This document shows, in pieces, positions 8,053 through 15,922 of a stretch of DNA of 29,234 bases. The DNA is from S141-55 sp964422065. Its GTDB lineage: Bacteria > Hydrothermota > Hydrothermia > WGAB01. Both the position numbers and the translations under genes were made by a program. The stretch lies in contig CAYQZW010000010.1 in NCBI GenBank assembly GCA_964422065.1, positions 1 through 29,234 of the forward strand. The letters run 5' to 3'. Positions within the stretch are counted from its first letter, which is position 1, and every line of letters begins with the position of its first letter. The notes beneath the pieces were generated by a model that was not told the DNA's origin, made no database searches, and saw nothing but the letters and a program-made list of their open reading frames with translations.

Positions 8053-8274
8053 CAAAGGCCCTCCTGGTACACTACCTCCACACTTTCAGAAAGTCGCATA
8101 ATCTCCAGAAGCCGTTTCCCCAAGTCCTTTGCGAAGAAACCCCCTGACATTGGGACAGTTTCCACACGTTGCACTCCACACTCTTCCAAAGGAACCCTGC
8201 CAAAATTTCGGCGTGTTGAAAAATCGCAGGGATAAGATTCGGTTTGGGTGAATTTTGGTGGGGAAGCGCGGAGA

Positions 8275-8304
8275 TGGAAAACGTGGGGCGGGACCATGTA
8301 AAAT
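8275..8304 (+). promoter_or_regulatory. Promoter of enoyl reductase, probably leaderless
   Basis: TGGAAA, 18 nt, TAAAAT, then 6 nt (AGGGGC) and ATG. The only purine run is too close to the ATG to be a ribosome binding site, so a leaderless or nearly leaderless mRNA is likely. Confidence 0.45.
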
Positions 8305-8310
8305 AGGGGC

Positions 8311-9120
8311 ATGAGCACGAACACATCGAACCCTCGTCTCTGGGCGTTGATTTTAGGAGCCTCCAGCGGGTTCGGGGCGGCGACCGCCCGCGAACTCGCG
8401 AAGCGGGGCTACCACATCATCGGCATCCACTTAGACCGACGGGACACCCTGCCTCAGGCCGAAAAGGTGATCGCAGACATCCAGGCCACCGGCCAGGAAG
8501 CGTGGTTCTTCAACATCAACGCCGCCGATCCGCGAAAACGCGACCAGGTCTGCGACGAGATCCAGGAACGCTTCCGGACCGCCTCAGAGCCCCAGACCAT
8601 CCGGATCTTGATGCACTCCCTCGCCTTTGGCTCCCTCCGTCCGTTCGTCAGTGACAACCCCGACGAGAACATCACACCCGCCCAGATGAACATGACCCTG
8701 GACGTCATGGCACACACTCTCGTCTACTGGACGCAGGCGTTGATCACGCGGGGTCTGATGGCCGAGGGTGGCCGGATCTTTGCCATGACGAGTTCGGGCA
8801 GTGAGCGAGTGTTCCCTTATTACGGTGCGGTGTCCGCCGCCAAAGCCGCCTTGGAGTCCCATGTCCGGCAACTGGCGCTGGAACTCGCGCCCCGCAAGAT
8901 CACGGTCAACGCGATCCGGGCCGGAGTCACGGACACCCCGGCCCTCCGGAAGATCCCGGGCCACGAAGAACTCATCCGGATCGCTCAGGAACGGAACCCC
9001 AGCGGCCGATTGACGACCCCGGAAGACGTCGCCCGCGCCATCGCTGCCCTGGCCTCCGAGGACCTGGGCTGGATGACCGGCAACGTGATCAACGTGGACG
9101 GCGGGGAGTTTATTGTCTGA
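8311..9120 (+). CDS. SDR-family enoyl-[ACP] reductase, FabL/FabI type
   Basis: 269 residues, the usual size for this group. The Rossmann NAD(P)-binding glycine motif GASSGFG is at residues 16-22. The catalytic pair is Y171-x6-K178 (YGAVSAAK). This spacing marks the FabI/FabL enoyl reductases and differs from the YxxxK of ordinary short-chain dehydrogenases. HSLAFGSLRPF (102-112) matches the FabL/FabI region after beta-4, and GNVINVDGG (257-265) is the typical C-terminal motif. The predicted reaction is reduction of trans-2-enoyl-ACP in the last step of fatty acid elongation. It is monocistronic and convergent with the symporter gene, 18 nt away. A related short-chain reductase with another substrate cannot be excluded from sequence alone. 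Confidence 0.8.
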   Translation: MSTNTSNPRLWALILGASSGFGAATARELAKRGYHIIGIHLDRRDTLPQAEKVIADIQATGQEAWFFNINAADPRKRDQVCDEIQERFRTASEPQTIRILMHSLAFGSLRPFVSDNPDENITPAQMNMTLDVMAHTLVYWTQALITRGLMAEGGRIFAMTSSGSERVFPYYGAVSAAKAALESHVRQLALELAPRKITVNAIRAGVTDTPALRKIPGHEELIRIAQERNPSGRLTTPEDVARAIAALASEDLGWMTGNVINVDGGEFIV

Positions 9121-9138
9121 TTGCCCACCGTCCTGATC

Positions 9139-10572
9139 TCAGGCCGCCGCCTCCCGTCTCTGGGTCAGGAGGCTGACCACGATCACCGCGATCAGGCTCA
9201 CAAAGAAGGCCGGCACCAGTTCATAGACGATCCCCTTCAGGGCGGGCACGTTATACCACACCAAAACCGTCAAGGTCCCGAGGATCAGGCCGGCCAAGGC
9301 GCCGGCTTTGGTGGTTTTCTTCCACCACAACGCCAGGAGTAGGGGCGGTCCGAAACTCGCGCCCAGCCCGGCCCAGGCGTACAGGACAAGCCAGAAGATC
9401 AACTGTTTCGCCATCACCGCCAGCACAAAGGCAACCACGGAGATCAGGACCGTGAAGACTCGGGAGTAAAAGACCAAACTCCGCTGAGACGCATCGCGTC
9501 GGAACAACTTCCGATAGATGTCTTCCACAACCGCAGAGGTCGCCACGAGCAACTGGGAGTCGGCGGTGGACATCATCGCGGCGATCGCGCCGGAGATCGT
9601 CAACCCGGCCAGGATCCCGGGGAACAGGATGAGCGCCAGTCGGGGCATCAGTTTCTCCGGATCCGCGACCCCGAACGGCCCCAGGTAAGAGAGCCCGACG
9701 AGCCCGATCAGGGCCGCCCCCCAGTAGGCAAACAGGACCCAGGACATCGCCACCAACACGCCCTGTCGGACCTCCCGGACCCGCCGGATCGCCATATACC
9801 GCACGAGCAGGTGGGGTTGCCCCATGTATCCCAGTCCGATCCCGAGGCTTCCGATCACCAGCCCCAGGATCAAGGATTGCCCGGTCTTTCCGCCCGTGAT
9901 GGACAAGAACTCCGGCCCGACCTTTGCCAGTCCCTGGAGAAATGCGGAGAACCCACCCATCGCAACGATTCCGACGATCGGCAGCACCACCGACACAACC
10001 AGCATCAGGAGCCCCTGGATCACGTCGGTCCAGACCACGGCCAGGAACCCGCCCATCAGGGTATAGAACATGACGATCCCGGCCCCAATGAGCATGCCGT
10101 AGAACTGGGGGATCCCGAAGGTCTCGTTCAGCACCTTACCCGCGCCAATGAACTGGGCCCCGACGTAGACGGTGTAGAAGACGAGGATAATGACCGTGGC
10201 GACCACCCGCAGCACGTGGCTTCGGTCCTGGAACCGTTCTTCCAGGTAATCCGGGATGGTCAGGGCGCCATACCGGCCGGTGGCGTCCCGGAGCCGGCGT
10301 GCGATCAGGGTCCAACTCAGGAAGATCCCGATGCCGCAACCGATCACGGTCCAGTAGGCGGACATGCCCGTTGCGAAGGCCAAGCCGGGCAATCCCAGGA
10401 GGAACCAGGCGCTTTCTCCAGACGCACGTTCGGAGATCGCCAGAACCCAGGCGCCGAGTCGGCGGCCTCCCAGCAGGAAGTCGTCCAGCGAGCCCATGTA
10501 CCGGTAGGTCACGAAGCCCACGACAAGCACCAAGACCAGGTAGATCAGGAGTCCAAGCAGTACGGGGTTCAT
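9139..10572 (-). CDS. putP: Sodium:solute symporter, PutP (proline) type
   Basis: 477 residues from the ATG at 10572. The frame is open to 10758, but the extra 62 residues are Arg/Pro-rich and overlap a small gene and the promoter. The chosen start has GAGGAGGAAG just upstream and begins a transmembrane helix (MNPVLLGLLIYLVLVLVVG). About 12-13 hydrophobic helices follow. Stretches match PutP closely: SERASGESAWFLLGLPG in the sodium-binding region, LTIPDYLEERF, YTLMGGFLAVVWTDVIQ, GYMGQPHLLVRYMA and AAMMSTADSQLLV. It should couple inward Na+ movement to uptake of proline or a similar solute. It overlaps the preceding 36-residue ORF as ATGA. Substrate identity is inferred. Confidence 0.88.
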   Translation of the reverse strand: MNPVLLGLLIYLVLVLVVGFVTYRYMGSLDDFLLGGRRLGAWVLAISERASGESAWFLLGLPGLAFATGMSAYWTVIGCGIGIFLSWTLIARRLRDATGRYGALTIPDYLEERFQDRSHVLRVVATVIILVFYTVYVGAQFIGAGKVLNETFGIPQFYGMLIGAGIVMFYTLMGGFLAVVWTDVIQGLLMLVVSVVLPIVGIVAMGGFSAFLQGLAKVGPEFLSITGGKTGQSLILGLVIGSLGIGLGYMGQPHLLVRYMAIRRVREVRQGVLVAMSWVLFAYWGAALIGLVGLSYLGPFGVADPEKLMPRLALILFPGILAGLTISGAIAAMMSTADSQLLVATSAVVEDIYRKLFRRDASQRSLVFYSRVFTVLISVVAFVLAVMAKQLIFWLVLYAWAGLGASFGPPLLLALWWKKTTKAGALAGLILGTLTVLVWYNVPALKGIVYELVPAFFVSLIAVIVVSLLTQRREAAA

Positions 10573-10679
10573 GACTCTTCCTCCTCTTGTTCCCGGCCGG
10601 TCCAGACATAGTAGAGGAGGGTCAGGACCCAGAGGACGGCCCAAGAGCCCACCACAACAAACCATGTGAACCCGTCCAT
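10569..10679 (-). CDS. 36-residue single-span membrane peptide upstream of symporter
   Basis: MDGFTWFVVVGSWAVLWVLT begins a 36-residue peptide with one strong transmembrane segment (about residues 5-27) and an acidic tail ending EQEEEES. AAAGGAGG lies 5 nt before the ATG. Its TGA overlaps the symporter ATG by 4 nt, and a promoter sits upstream, so it is the first gene of a two-gene unit. Other sodium:solute transporters have small membrane partner proteins; by analogy this may be a small accessory subunit. I know no named family for it. Too short for routine gene callers. Confidence 0.7.
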   Translation of the reverse strand: MDGFTWFVVVGSWAVLWVLTLLYYVWTGREQEEEES

Positions 10680-10730
10680 AACGCCTCCTTTGTTGTCGAC
10701 TGAAAGGTGTCGGAGTGGCGTGTGGCCTTA

Positions 10731-10758
10731 ATTTAAGACGGCATCCAAAGGGTGTCAA
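10731..10758 (-). promoter_or_regulatory. Sigma70-type promoter of symporter unit
   Basis: Minus strand: TTGACA, 16 nt, TTAAAT (or 17 nt, TAAATT). It lies in the gap after the methyltransferase gene and ~50 nt before the 36-residue ORF, so the symporter pair has its own promoter. Confidence 0.6.
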
Positions 10759-10788
10759 ATGCTGCCGAGGCCGTCTTGGCTGGCCGGC

Positions 10789-11757
10789 TCACGCTTCGGG
10801 CTTTCGGATCAATGCGATGTAAAAGCCCTCGGTCTGGTTGTCCTGGGGATAGACCCGGACGGTGTGTTGGACGGCCTCCGGGTAGCGGTTGCGTTTCCAT
10901 TCCAGGAGCCCGGGCCGGGTCTTCAGAAATGGTAGAGAGATCGGCAAGACCTCTGCTTCGGGGTATCGTTCCAGCAGAAAGGCGACGACCCCTTCGTTTT
11001 CTTCGGGCACAAGCGTGCAGGTGGAGTAGACCATGAGGCCGCCGGGCTTCAGCGCGCGATAGCCTGCGAGGATTAGGCCTTTCTGGGTTCGTACGAGCCG
11101 CCCGACCTTGCTCCAGCCCCACCACTTCAGGATCTCGTAGGCTCGGTGCAGGGTGCCGATGGCGGAACAGGGGGCATCCAGCAAGACCCGGTCAAAGGTG
11201 TCCGGGAACCAGAACCCGAGTTTGAACCCGTCCACCAGGGTGACGATCGTGTTCAGGACCCCCATCCGATCCAGGTTGTGGGTCAAGGCTTTGAACCGGG
11301 AGACGTCTATGTCGTTCGCCACGATGACCCCGCGGTTGGCCATCATCTCGGCCATCTGGGTGGTCTTGGAACCCGGGGCTGCGGCGAGGTCCAAGACCCG
11401 CATGCCAGGCTCGGGGCCCAGGACGAGCGGTGGGACCATAGACACCACCTCCTGGACGTAGATATAGCCCATGAAATGTTCCAGGGTCTTGCCGATCGGG
11501 AAGGGCGCATGGCGGACCCGATAGGCGTTCGGGATCCCCTGGACCGGCTCCAGAACGAAGCCCTGGACCTCCAACTGGGCCCGGGTCTCCTCCGGTGGGG
11601 CCTTCAATGGATTCAAACGGATGGCGGAGGGCAACTTGGACTCTGTGGCCTCCAGGAAGGCCTGGAGGTCTCCAGGCTCAAAGAGTTCCGTCAGGAACTG
11701 AAAGAGTTCCCGGTTCTTCTGGACCGCACGGACATGGGATTCCACCGTCGCCCTCAC
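10789..11757 (-). CDS. NOL1/NOP2/Sun-type RNA 5-methylcytosine methyltransferase
   Basis: 322 residues. The AdoMet-binding motif DLAAAPGSKTTQ is at 123-134. The two family cysteines are present: Cys197 in DAPCSAIGT (motif IV) and Cys247 in YSTCTL (motif VI, the covalent nucleophile in this family). RLNPLK near 48 is the typical N-terminal motif. It methylates cytosine C5 in rRNA or tRNA; the target cannot be named. At this length it lacks the large extra domains of RsmB/RsmF, nearer the compact archaeal/NSUN6-like forms. The start is GTG, overlapping the stop of the YbbR gene as GTGA, so it is the last gene of the cdaA operon. Its link with c-di-AMP is only positional. Confidence 0.88.
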   Translation of the reverse strand: MRATVESHVRAVQKNRELFQFLTELFEPGDLQAFLEATESKLPSAIRLNPLKAPPEETRAQLEVQGFVLEPVQGIPNAYRVRHAPFPIGKTLEHFMGYIYVQEVVSMVPPLVLGPEPGMRVLDLAAAPGSKTTQMAEMMANRGVIVANDIDVSRFKALTHNLDRMGVLNTIVTLVDGFKLGFWFPDTFDRVLLDAPCSAIGTLHRAYEILKWWGWSKVGRLVRTQKGLILAGYRALKPGGLMVYSTCTLVPEENEGVVAFLLERYPEAEVLPISLPFLKTRPGLLEWKRNRYPEAVQHTVRVYPQDNQTEGFYIALIRKPEA

Positions 11758-12737
11758 CGTTTCCGTCGGATGGTTACCAGAACGGTCTCCGGGTCCTGGG
11801 CCTGGAGTTCCAGGAGCCGAGGGTATCGGGGGTGGACCGCAAACTTGTATTTGCCGGACCGGAACTTCGTGATCCAGAGGTCTGCTCGGACATCTGTAGG
11901 TTTCAGCGTGTCTACGATCGGGCGGGGGCCTTTCAGGACGACCTGGAGGCTGCCGGGTATGGCCGTGCCCTGGTACCCGCGTCGGACGTGCAAGACGATG
12001 GGGATGCCGGACAACGTGACCGTTTTCAGGGGTTCAATCTGGACTCGGACTTCTGCGGTCTTCGGATCCATCTCAAATTTTGGGGAGGGCGGCAGAAGTT
12101 TCACGCGTTTTTTCAAGGACTTTGACCGGCCCTGGATGTTCACTGGCTCGGTCAACACGTCCTTGATGCGGCCCATTAACTTTGCGGGCCCGGAGACCAC
12201 CACACTTTCCGGCCGTACCTCCTGGCTCCACACCACATAGCCTTCGGCCGGTGCGCCCTGGAGTTGTACACGGATCGGAACTTGTCGGGTCCGACGCCGG
12301 TCCAGGATCACCTGGAATTCCTTCGGCGAGAGGTCTAAGAGTTGGTACTCCACAAATTCCGGGAACTTCAAGGCTTCGGCCTGGAGTTTGATTGTCCGGC
12401 GGCCTGGCCGAAGCCGGCGCAGGTCCACGGTATACACCGGTTTCCGAAACGCCAGGATCATTAGGGCTTTGCCTTTGGCCCGGAGCCGGATCTCGAGCGA
12501 TTTCGGCAGGTCGCTCACCACCACCAGGGTGTCCGAGGGCATCTCATACCGGATCGGGATCGCCCGGGTGACCTCATAGGTCTTCTCCGTGTGGATATGG
12601 AACCAGAACAAGATGGCAAGGAAGAGCGCAAAGATCTTGAGGCCGAGATCCCGGTAGAGCCGCCGAAGTGCACGGAGCCGCCGGCGCCGGTCAGATCGGG
12701 CCTCGGGGACCGGGGCCTTCTGGACGCCGTCCGTCAT
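11754..12737 (-). CDS. cdaR: YbbR-domain protein, CdaR-type regulator of diadenylate cyclase
   Basis: 327 residues. A basic N-terminus is followed by one membrane helix (LGLKIFALFLAILFWFHI, about 31-48); the rest lies outside the membrane as repeated beta-rich YbbR units, seen as recurring V.VSGP..L or similar strands (ESVVVSGPAKLM near 195, VVLKGPRPIV near 280). In Firmicutes CdaR binds CdaA across the membrane and modulates c-di-AMP synthesis. The ATG overlaps the cdaA stop (ATGA), and GAGGAGG lies about 10 nt upstream. Assignment rests on the YbbR pattern plus its place directly after cdaA. Repeats are weakly conserved, so the exact domain count is uncertain. Confidence 0.82.
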   Translation of the reverse strand: MTDGVQKAPVPEARSDRRRRLRALRRLYRDLGLKIFALFLAILFWFHIHTEKTYEVTRAIPIRYEMPSDTLVVVSDLPKSLEIRLRAKGKALMILAFRKPVYTVDLRRLRPGRRTIKLQAEALKFPEFVEYQLLDLSPKEFQVILDRRRTRQVPIRVQLQGAPAEGYVVWSQEVRPESVVVSGPAKLMGRIKDVLTEPVNIQGRSKSLKKRVKLLPPSPKFEMDPKTAEVRVQIEPLKTVTLSGIPIVLHVRRGYQGTAIPGSLQVVLKGPRPIVDTLKPTDVRADLWITKFRSGKYKFAVHPRYPRLLELQAQDPETVLVTIRRKR

Positions 12738-13528
12738 GCCTCGGTCTCCTCCTCTTGCTCCGCTTCGACTTCCATCTCCTTGGGCTTGAGGAGCTGGTAG
12801 AGCGCGTTTTCAAGTTCCGCCTTCGTATGGACCAGGTAGATGTGGTTGGCGTCCGGGATCAATCGGACCTCGCCTCGTTCTTCGGAGACCACGATGGAGA
12901 TCGCGTCAGTCTGCTCTACGATCCCGATGGCCGCGCGGTGTCGGGTCCCGAACTGTGGGGGTAACGGCTGATGGCTCAAGGGGAGTACGACCTTTGCACC
13001 AACAATCCGGTTCCCCCGGAGGATCAGGGCGCCGTCGTGGTACTCCGAGCCTTTCAAGAAGATCGAGACCGCCAGATGGGCAGTGAATGCTGCATCCAGC
13101 GGGACTCCCGAGTCCTGGATGTACTCGTCTAAGGGCGTCGTCCGCTCAATGACCAGGATGGCGCCCAGTCCGCGGCGCTGGATCTGGAACGCCGCCTCCG
13201 CAATCTCGGGGATGTTGTAGGTCTCCTGGCTCCGGAACAACGCACGGATCCAGGGGTGTCGGCCCAGGGTAGCGAGCGCACGCCGGATCTCCGGCTGGAA
13301 AATGATGATCAACGCCAGGAGCCCTAAGGTCTGGAACGACGAGATGATGCTGTTCAGCGCCTCCAGGTTGAAGAACTGAGCGAAAAGGGCGACCAGGACC
13401 AGGAAGGTAATGCCAAGCATGATGACTGTGGCCCGGGTCCCCCGGAACAACTTGAGGACCTGGTAAATGAGGAACCAGACGATGAAGACATCGAGAACGT
13501 CTTTGAGCCCGAATCTAAGGAATTCCAT
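12734..13528 (-). CDS. cdaA: Diadenylate cyclase CdaA
   Basis: 264 residues, the normal size. Three membrane helices lie at about 8-30, 33-52 and 60-78 (VFIVWFLIYQVL, VIMLGITFLVLVALF, TLGLLALIIIF). The DAC (DisA_N) domain follows, with both signature motifs intact: DGA at 165-167 and RHRAA at 196-200. It makes cyclic di-AMP from two ATP at the membrane; c-di-AMP commonly controls K+/osmolyte transport and cell-wall balance. The gene starts directly after the TGA of the DUF4412-like gene with no spacer and overlaps the YbbR gene, so it is the second gene of a four-gene operon. The acidic tail EVEAEQEEETEA is unusual but need not affect activity. Confidence 0.95.
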   Translation of the reverse strand: MEFLRFGLKDVLDVFIVWFLIYQVLKLFRGTRATVIMLGITFLVLVALFAQFFNLEALNSIISSFQTLGLLALIIIFQPEIRRALATLGRHPWIRALFRSQETYNIPEIAEAAFQIQRRGLGAILVIERTTPLDEYIQDSGVPLDAAFTAHLAVSIFLKGSEYHDGALILRGNRIVGAKVVLPLSHQPLPPQFGTRHRAAIGIVEQTDAISIVVSEERGEVRLIPDANHIYLVHTKAELENALYQLLKPKEMEVEAEQEEETEA

Positions 13529-14599
13529 TCACTTCTGTAGGCTTGGAGAGACCTCCTGAAAGCCTTCCGGAATCTGGAACATCGACGGCTCCAGCGGCGC
13601 CACTTGAGCTCGAAGGATCTCGCTCGTGATCTGGATGACCGGCCCCTTCAGCTTCTCTTCGGCCCGCTTGGAAAGCTCCTCTTCCACGGGTTTCTGGAGT
13701 TGTTCCTGAACCTTTTTCTGGATCTTGCCGAACAGACCCCCAAATGGAGAACCGGAGGGCTCCGGCTCGGGTTCCTCTTCCTCCACGGGTTCCTGCGTTT
13801 CCCCCAAGACTGTGGTCTTGGAGGTCAGGGTCAGCCGGACCGGCACTCCCTGCACGCGCTTGAACTGCTTCTCCAGGTCTTCCTGGGCACCTTCAGGGAA
13901 CTGGGTCTGGAGCATCAAGACCACGGACTCGATCCCGGAAAGTGAACCCAAGCCTTCAGGGATCTCGATGCCCATTTTGGCCAGCAGCCGGCGTTGGTAG
14001 TCTGCCTCCTCCTCCAAGGCCTGCTGAAGGGTGGGGTCTTCCGTGTTCCAGAGGTCCAGGGTTAAGGTGTGTTGAAGGGTCTCCTGTTTTGCGGTATCAG
14101 CCCAGACGGAGACCCATTCGATGAGGTAGTGTGTGGCTTCGAAGCCGTGGAGCGTCTGGCGCTCCAATGGCCCCTGAACGGTCCAATTCGACCGCACCAG
14201 AACCACTGTGCTGGAGTCGGGGAAGGGGGAGGCCAGCCCGGTGTCCGGTGGGGCACCTGTTGGAGGTTCCTCATGGCCCGTCCATACGCCTCCCAACGCC
14301 TGCAACGAGTCCACAGTGTACGTCTTGCGATCCAGATCGAGTCGATACTGCACCCCTTTGCTGAGGTCGATAAGGATGAAATCCTTTTGTGGAGCCGCGG
14401 TCAGACCCAACAACCCACTCCATGTGGTTACCGACTCCTCCCGCTTGAGGTCCCCGTGGATATAGACCTGGGACAACATCTTCATCTTTCCAAGAGTCAG
14501 GAGCCCCTCCAGTACAGTTTGTCTTTCGAGGAAGACGTCGGCCCGTAGCGGGGCCGTGACAAACATCAGAAGAACAACAGTCCTAAATCTGCAATGCAT
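13529..14599 (-). CDS. Secreted LolA/DUF4412-like protein, first gene of c-di-AMP operon
   Basis: 356 residues. The signal peptide MHCRFRTVVLLMFVTAPLRA has a plausible cleavage after residue 20 (LRA-DV). The mature part begins like outer-membrane lipoprotein-sorting/DUF4412 proteins: repeated beta strands with LIDLSKGVQYRLDLDRKTYT, where the family has the 'iid...k..y.ld...ktY' pattern, and near the end PLEPSMFQIPEGFQEVSP, the usual final motif. In between is a charged insertion rich in Glu/Pro and Lys/Gln (EEEEPEPEP ... KKVQEQLQK), probably flexible or coiled. A role in binding lipid or envelope material is likely but unproven. AAGGAGG lies 7 nt before the ATG, and a perfect promoter lies upstream. 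It is unusual as leader gene of a cdaA operon. Confidence 0.7.
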   Translation of the reverse strand: MHCRFRTVVLLMFVTAPLRADVFLERQTVLEGLLTLGKMKMLSQVYIHGDLKREESVTTWSGLLGLTAAPQKDFILIDLSKGVQYRLDLDRKTYTVDSLQALGGVWTGHEEPPTGAPPDTGLASPFPDSSTVVLVRSNWTVQGPLERQTLHGFEATHYLIEWVSVWADTAKQETLQHTLTLDLWNTEDPTLQQALEEEADYQRRLLAKMGIEIPEGLGSLSGIESVVLMLQTQFPEGAQEDLEKQFKRVQGVPVRLTLTSKTTVLGETQEPVEEEEPEPEPSGSPFGGLFGKIQKKVQEQLQKPVEEELSKRAEEKLKGPVIQITSEILRAQVAPLEPSMFQIPEGFQEVSPSLQK

Positions 14600-14620
14600 T
14601 CAACACCTCCTTGAACGCCA

Positions 14621-14649
14621 ATTATAGGGAGGGGCTCAAGACCTGTCAA
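14621..14649 (-). promoter_or_regulatory. Perfect-consensus sigma70 promoter of cdaA operon
   Basis: Minus strand: TTGACA, exactly 17 nt, TATAAT, both hexamers fully consensus. An untranslated leader of about 15 nt contains AAGGAGG. The strongest-looking promoter in the window. Confidence 0.85.
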
Positions 14650-14847
14650 TGAAGAGGTGTTATGTTTTTGACGGTGATTCGTACCCCTCATCTTCCGAAA
14701 CCTCCCCCGAACAGGCTCCGGAGATACCAGACCTTAGGGACACCCTCATTTGACCGCCCCTGAGACCTCTATTGTTCAGGGAGTATCCCGTCCGGGTTCC
14801 AGAATCCCCGAGGCGCCCCCACCCAGGCCCTCCACGCCTTGCCAAAC

Positions 14848-14876
14848 TTGACCGGACAAGATGGTTTGGTTATGAT
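14848..14876 (+). promoter_or_regulatory. Sigma70-type promoter giving leaderless mRNA
   Basis: TTGACC, 17 nt, TATGAT, then 8 nt to ATG at 14885. Transcription would begin at 14883-14885, at the start codon. No Shine-Dalgarno is present. Confidence 0.7.
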
Positions 14877-14884
14877 TGTGTTTG

Positions 14885-15922
14885 ATGTTGGGGTGTTGGA
14901 TTCTTTGGAGTGTGTTAGTCACGCAAACCTGGACCTTGCAGGGGGAGGCACTCCAGTGGATCTGGGTCGAAGGGGTCGCAGGGAAGGTTCAGGAAATTGT
15001 CGTGACACGCTCGGATTCCGGTTCCCCTCCTGTCCTGACCATCACGAGTTCGGCGACCGACGTCTTTGGCTCAAAGACGTCCTGGACTGTTCATCGGACC
15101 CTTCAGACGCCCTATGACTCTGTGCTCATGCGATGGGTCCAGTCTCCAGGACCCCCAGGGATCGTAGTAACCCGCGACGGGAAAGTACTCTCCGAAGACG
15201 ATTTGACCCCTTATCTCACCCTCGCACACCGGTTGGGGTATCCCATGCTACTCGGGGCTTCCCTCTCCGTCTTCTTGACACCCCTCTTTGCGATCCCCAT
15301 CGGGTTCTGGCTGGGCGCAGACCGGGGGAAGAGACGGGATTTCCTGGAGGCGGTACAGCGGTGGCGGACCGGGGAACGGCCGAGCTGGAACGCCAATGAG
15401 TTGGCCTGGATCGTGGGAATCGTCCGCGATTTCGGTGACCGCGAAGCGGTCCAGGCGAACCGGTGGGTCCGCAGCCTGGACGCCTGGTCCTCCAGCCTCG
15501 AGTTTTGGACCTATACCCGCCACCTTGTCGGTGCCGGGATCCGGTTCCACTTCTACAATCTCTACGCAAGCGAAGAGGACCACCTGGGGAACCCCCTCAC
15601 CGTGGCCCAGTTCCAAGGCATGAAATTCCAGTCCATCTTACGGGTCGCGCCCCTGCATGGACCGATGCTGACCCTTGCCGCCTATCTCGGCATCGGAATC
15701 GAGTTCCAGGACGTCACCCTCACCCGCTGGACTCCGGGGTATCGCTCCCCTGCCTTTGAAGGCGAGGCTACAAGAACCGAGTTTCCGCTACTCTACGGCC
15801 TCCAGGTCTGGGTCCGCATTCCCCACACCCGATTCCTGGCGACCTTGGACGTCCGACAAGAGAATCGGTTAGGGACTGCCAAATGGAAACAATTCCAAGT
15901 GGGGGTGGGCTATGCGTTCTAA
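14885..15922 (+). CDS. Unknown envelope protein with barrel-like C-terminus (second module)
   Basis: 345 residues from ATG 14885. An earlier TTG at 14876 is rejected because it overlaps the -10 hexamer. N-terminal signal-like MLGCWILWSVLVTQ; a beta-rich domain about 18-95; a hydrophobic segment about 107-135 (YPMLLGASLSVFLTPLFAIPIGFWLG); then a charged linker with Trp-rich helix; from about 200 alternating strands (LVGAGIRFHFYNLY, PMLTLAAYLGIGIEFQDVTL, FPLLYGLQVWVRI, FLATLDVRQE) ending FQVGVGYAF, with a terminal Phe as in outer-membrane barrels. The layout matches the 5383 protein. No named family recognised. It overlaps the next lipoprotein gene by 11 nt. Function unknown. Confidence 0.78.
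   Translation: MLGCWILWSVLVTQTWTLQGEALQWIWVEGVAGKVQEIVVTRSDSGSPPVLTITSSATDVFGSKTSWTVHRTLQTPYDSVLMRWVQSPGPPGIVVTRDGKVLSEDDLTPYLTLAHRLGYPMLLGASLSVFLTPLFAIPIGFWLGADRGKRRDFLEAVQRWRTGERPSWNANELAWIVGIVRDFGDREAVQANRWVRSLDAWSSSLEFWTYTRHLVGAGIRFHFYNLYASEEDHLGNPLTVAQFQGMKFQSILRVAPLHGPMLTLAAYLGIGIEFQDVTLTRWTPGYRSPAFEGEATRTEFPLLYGLQVWVRIPHTRFLATLDVRQENRLGTAKWKQFQVGVGYAF

Noticed and set aside
10573..10758. 62-residue N-terminal extension of the symporter
   Set aside because: It is Arg/Pro-rich, covers the promoter and a well-supported small gene, and has no ribosome binding site; ATG 10572 does.
14650..14847. Possible gene in the 14599/14885 divergent gap
   Set aside because: No frame has a plausible start signal or protein-like composition; only the two promoters are supported.
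14876..14884. TTG start of the second barrel gene
   Set aside because: The TTG overlaps the -10 hexamer TATGAT, so it cannot be in the transcript.
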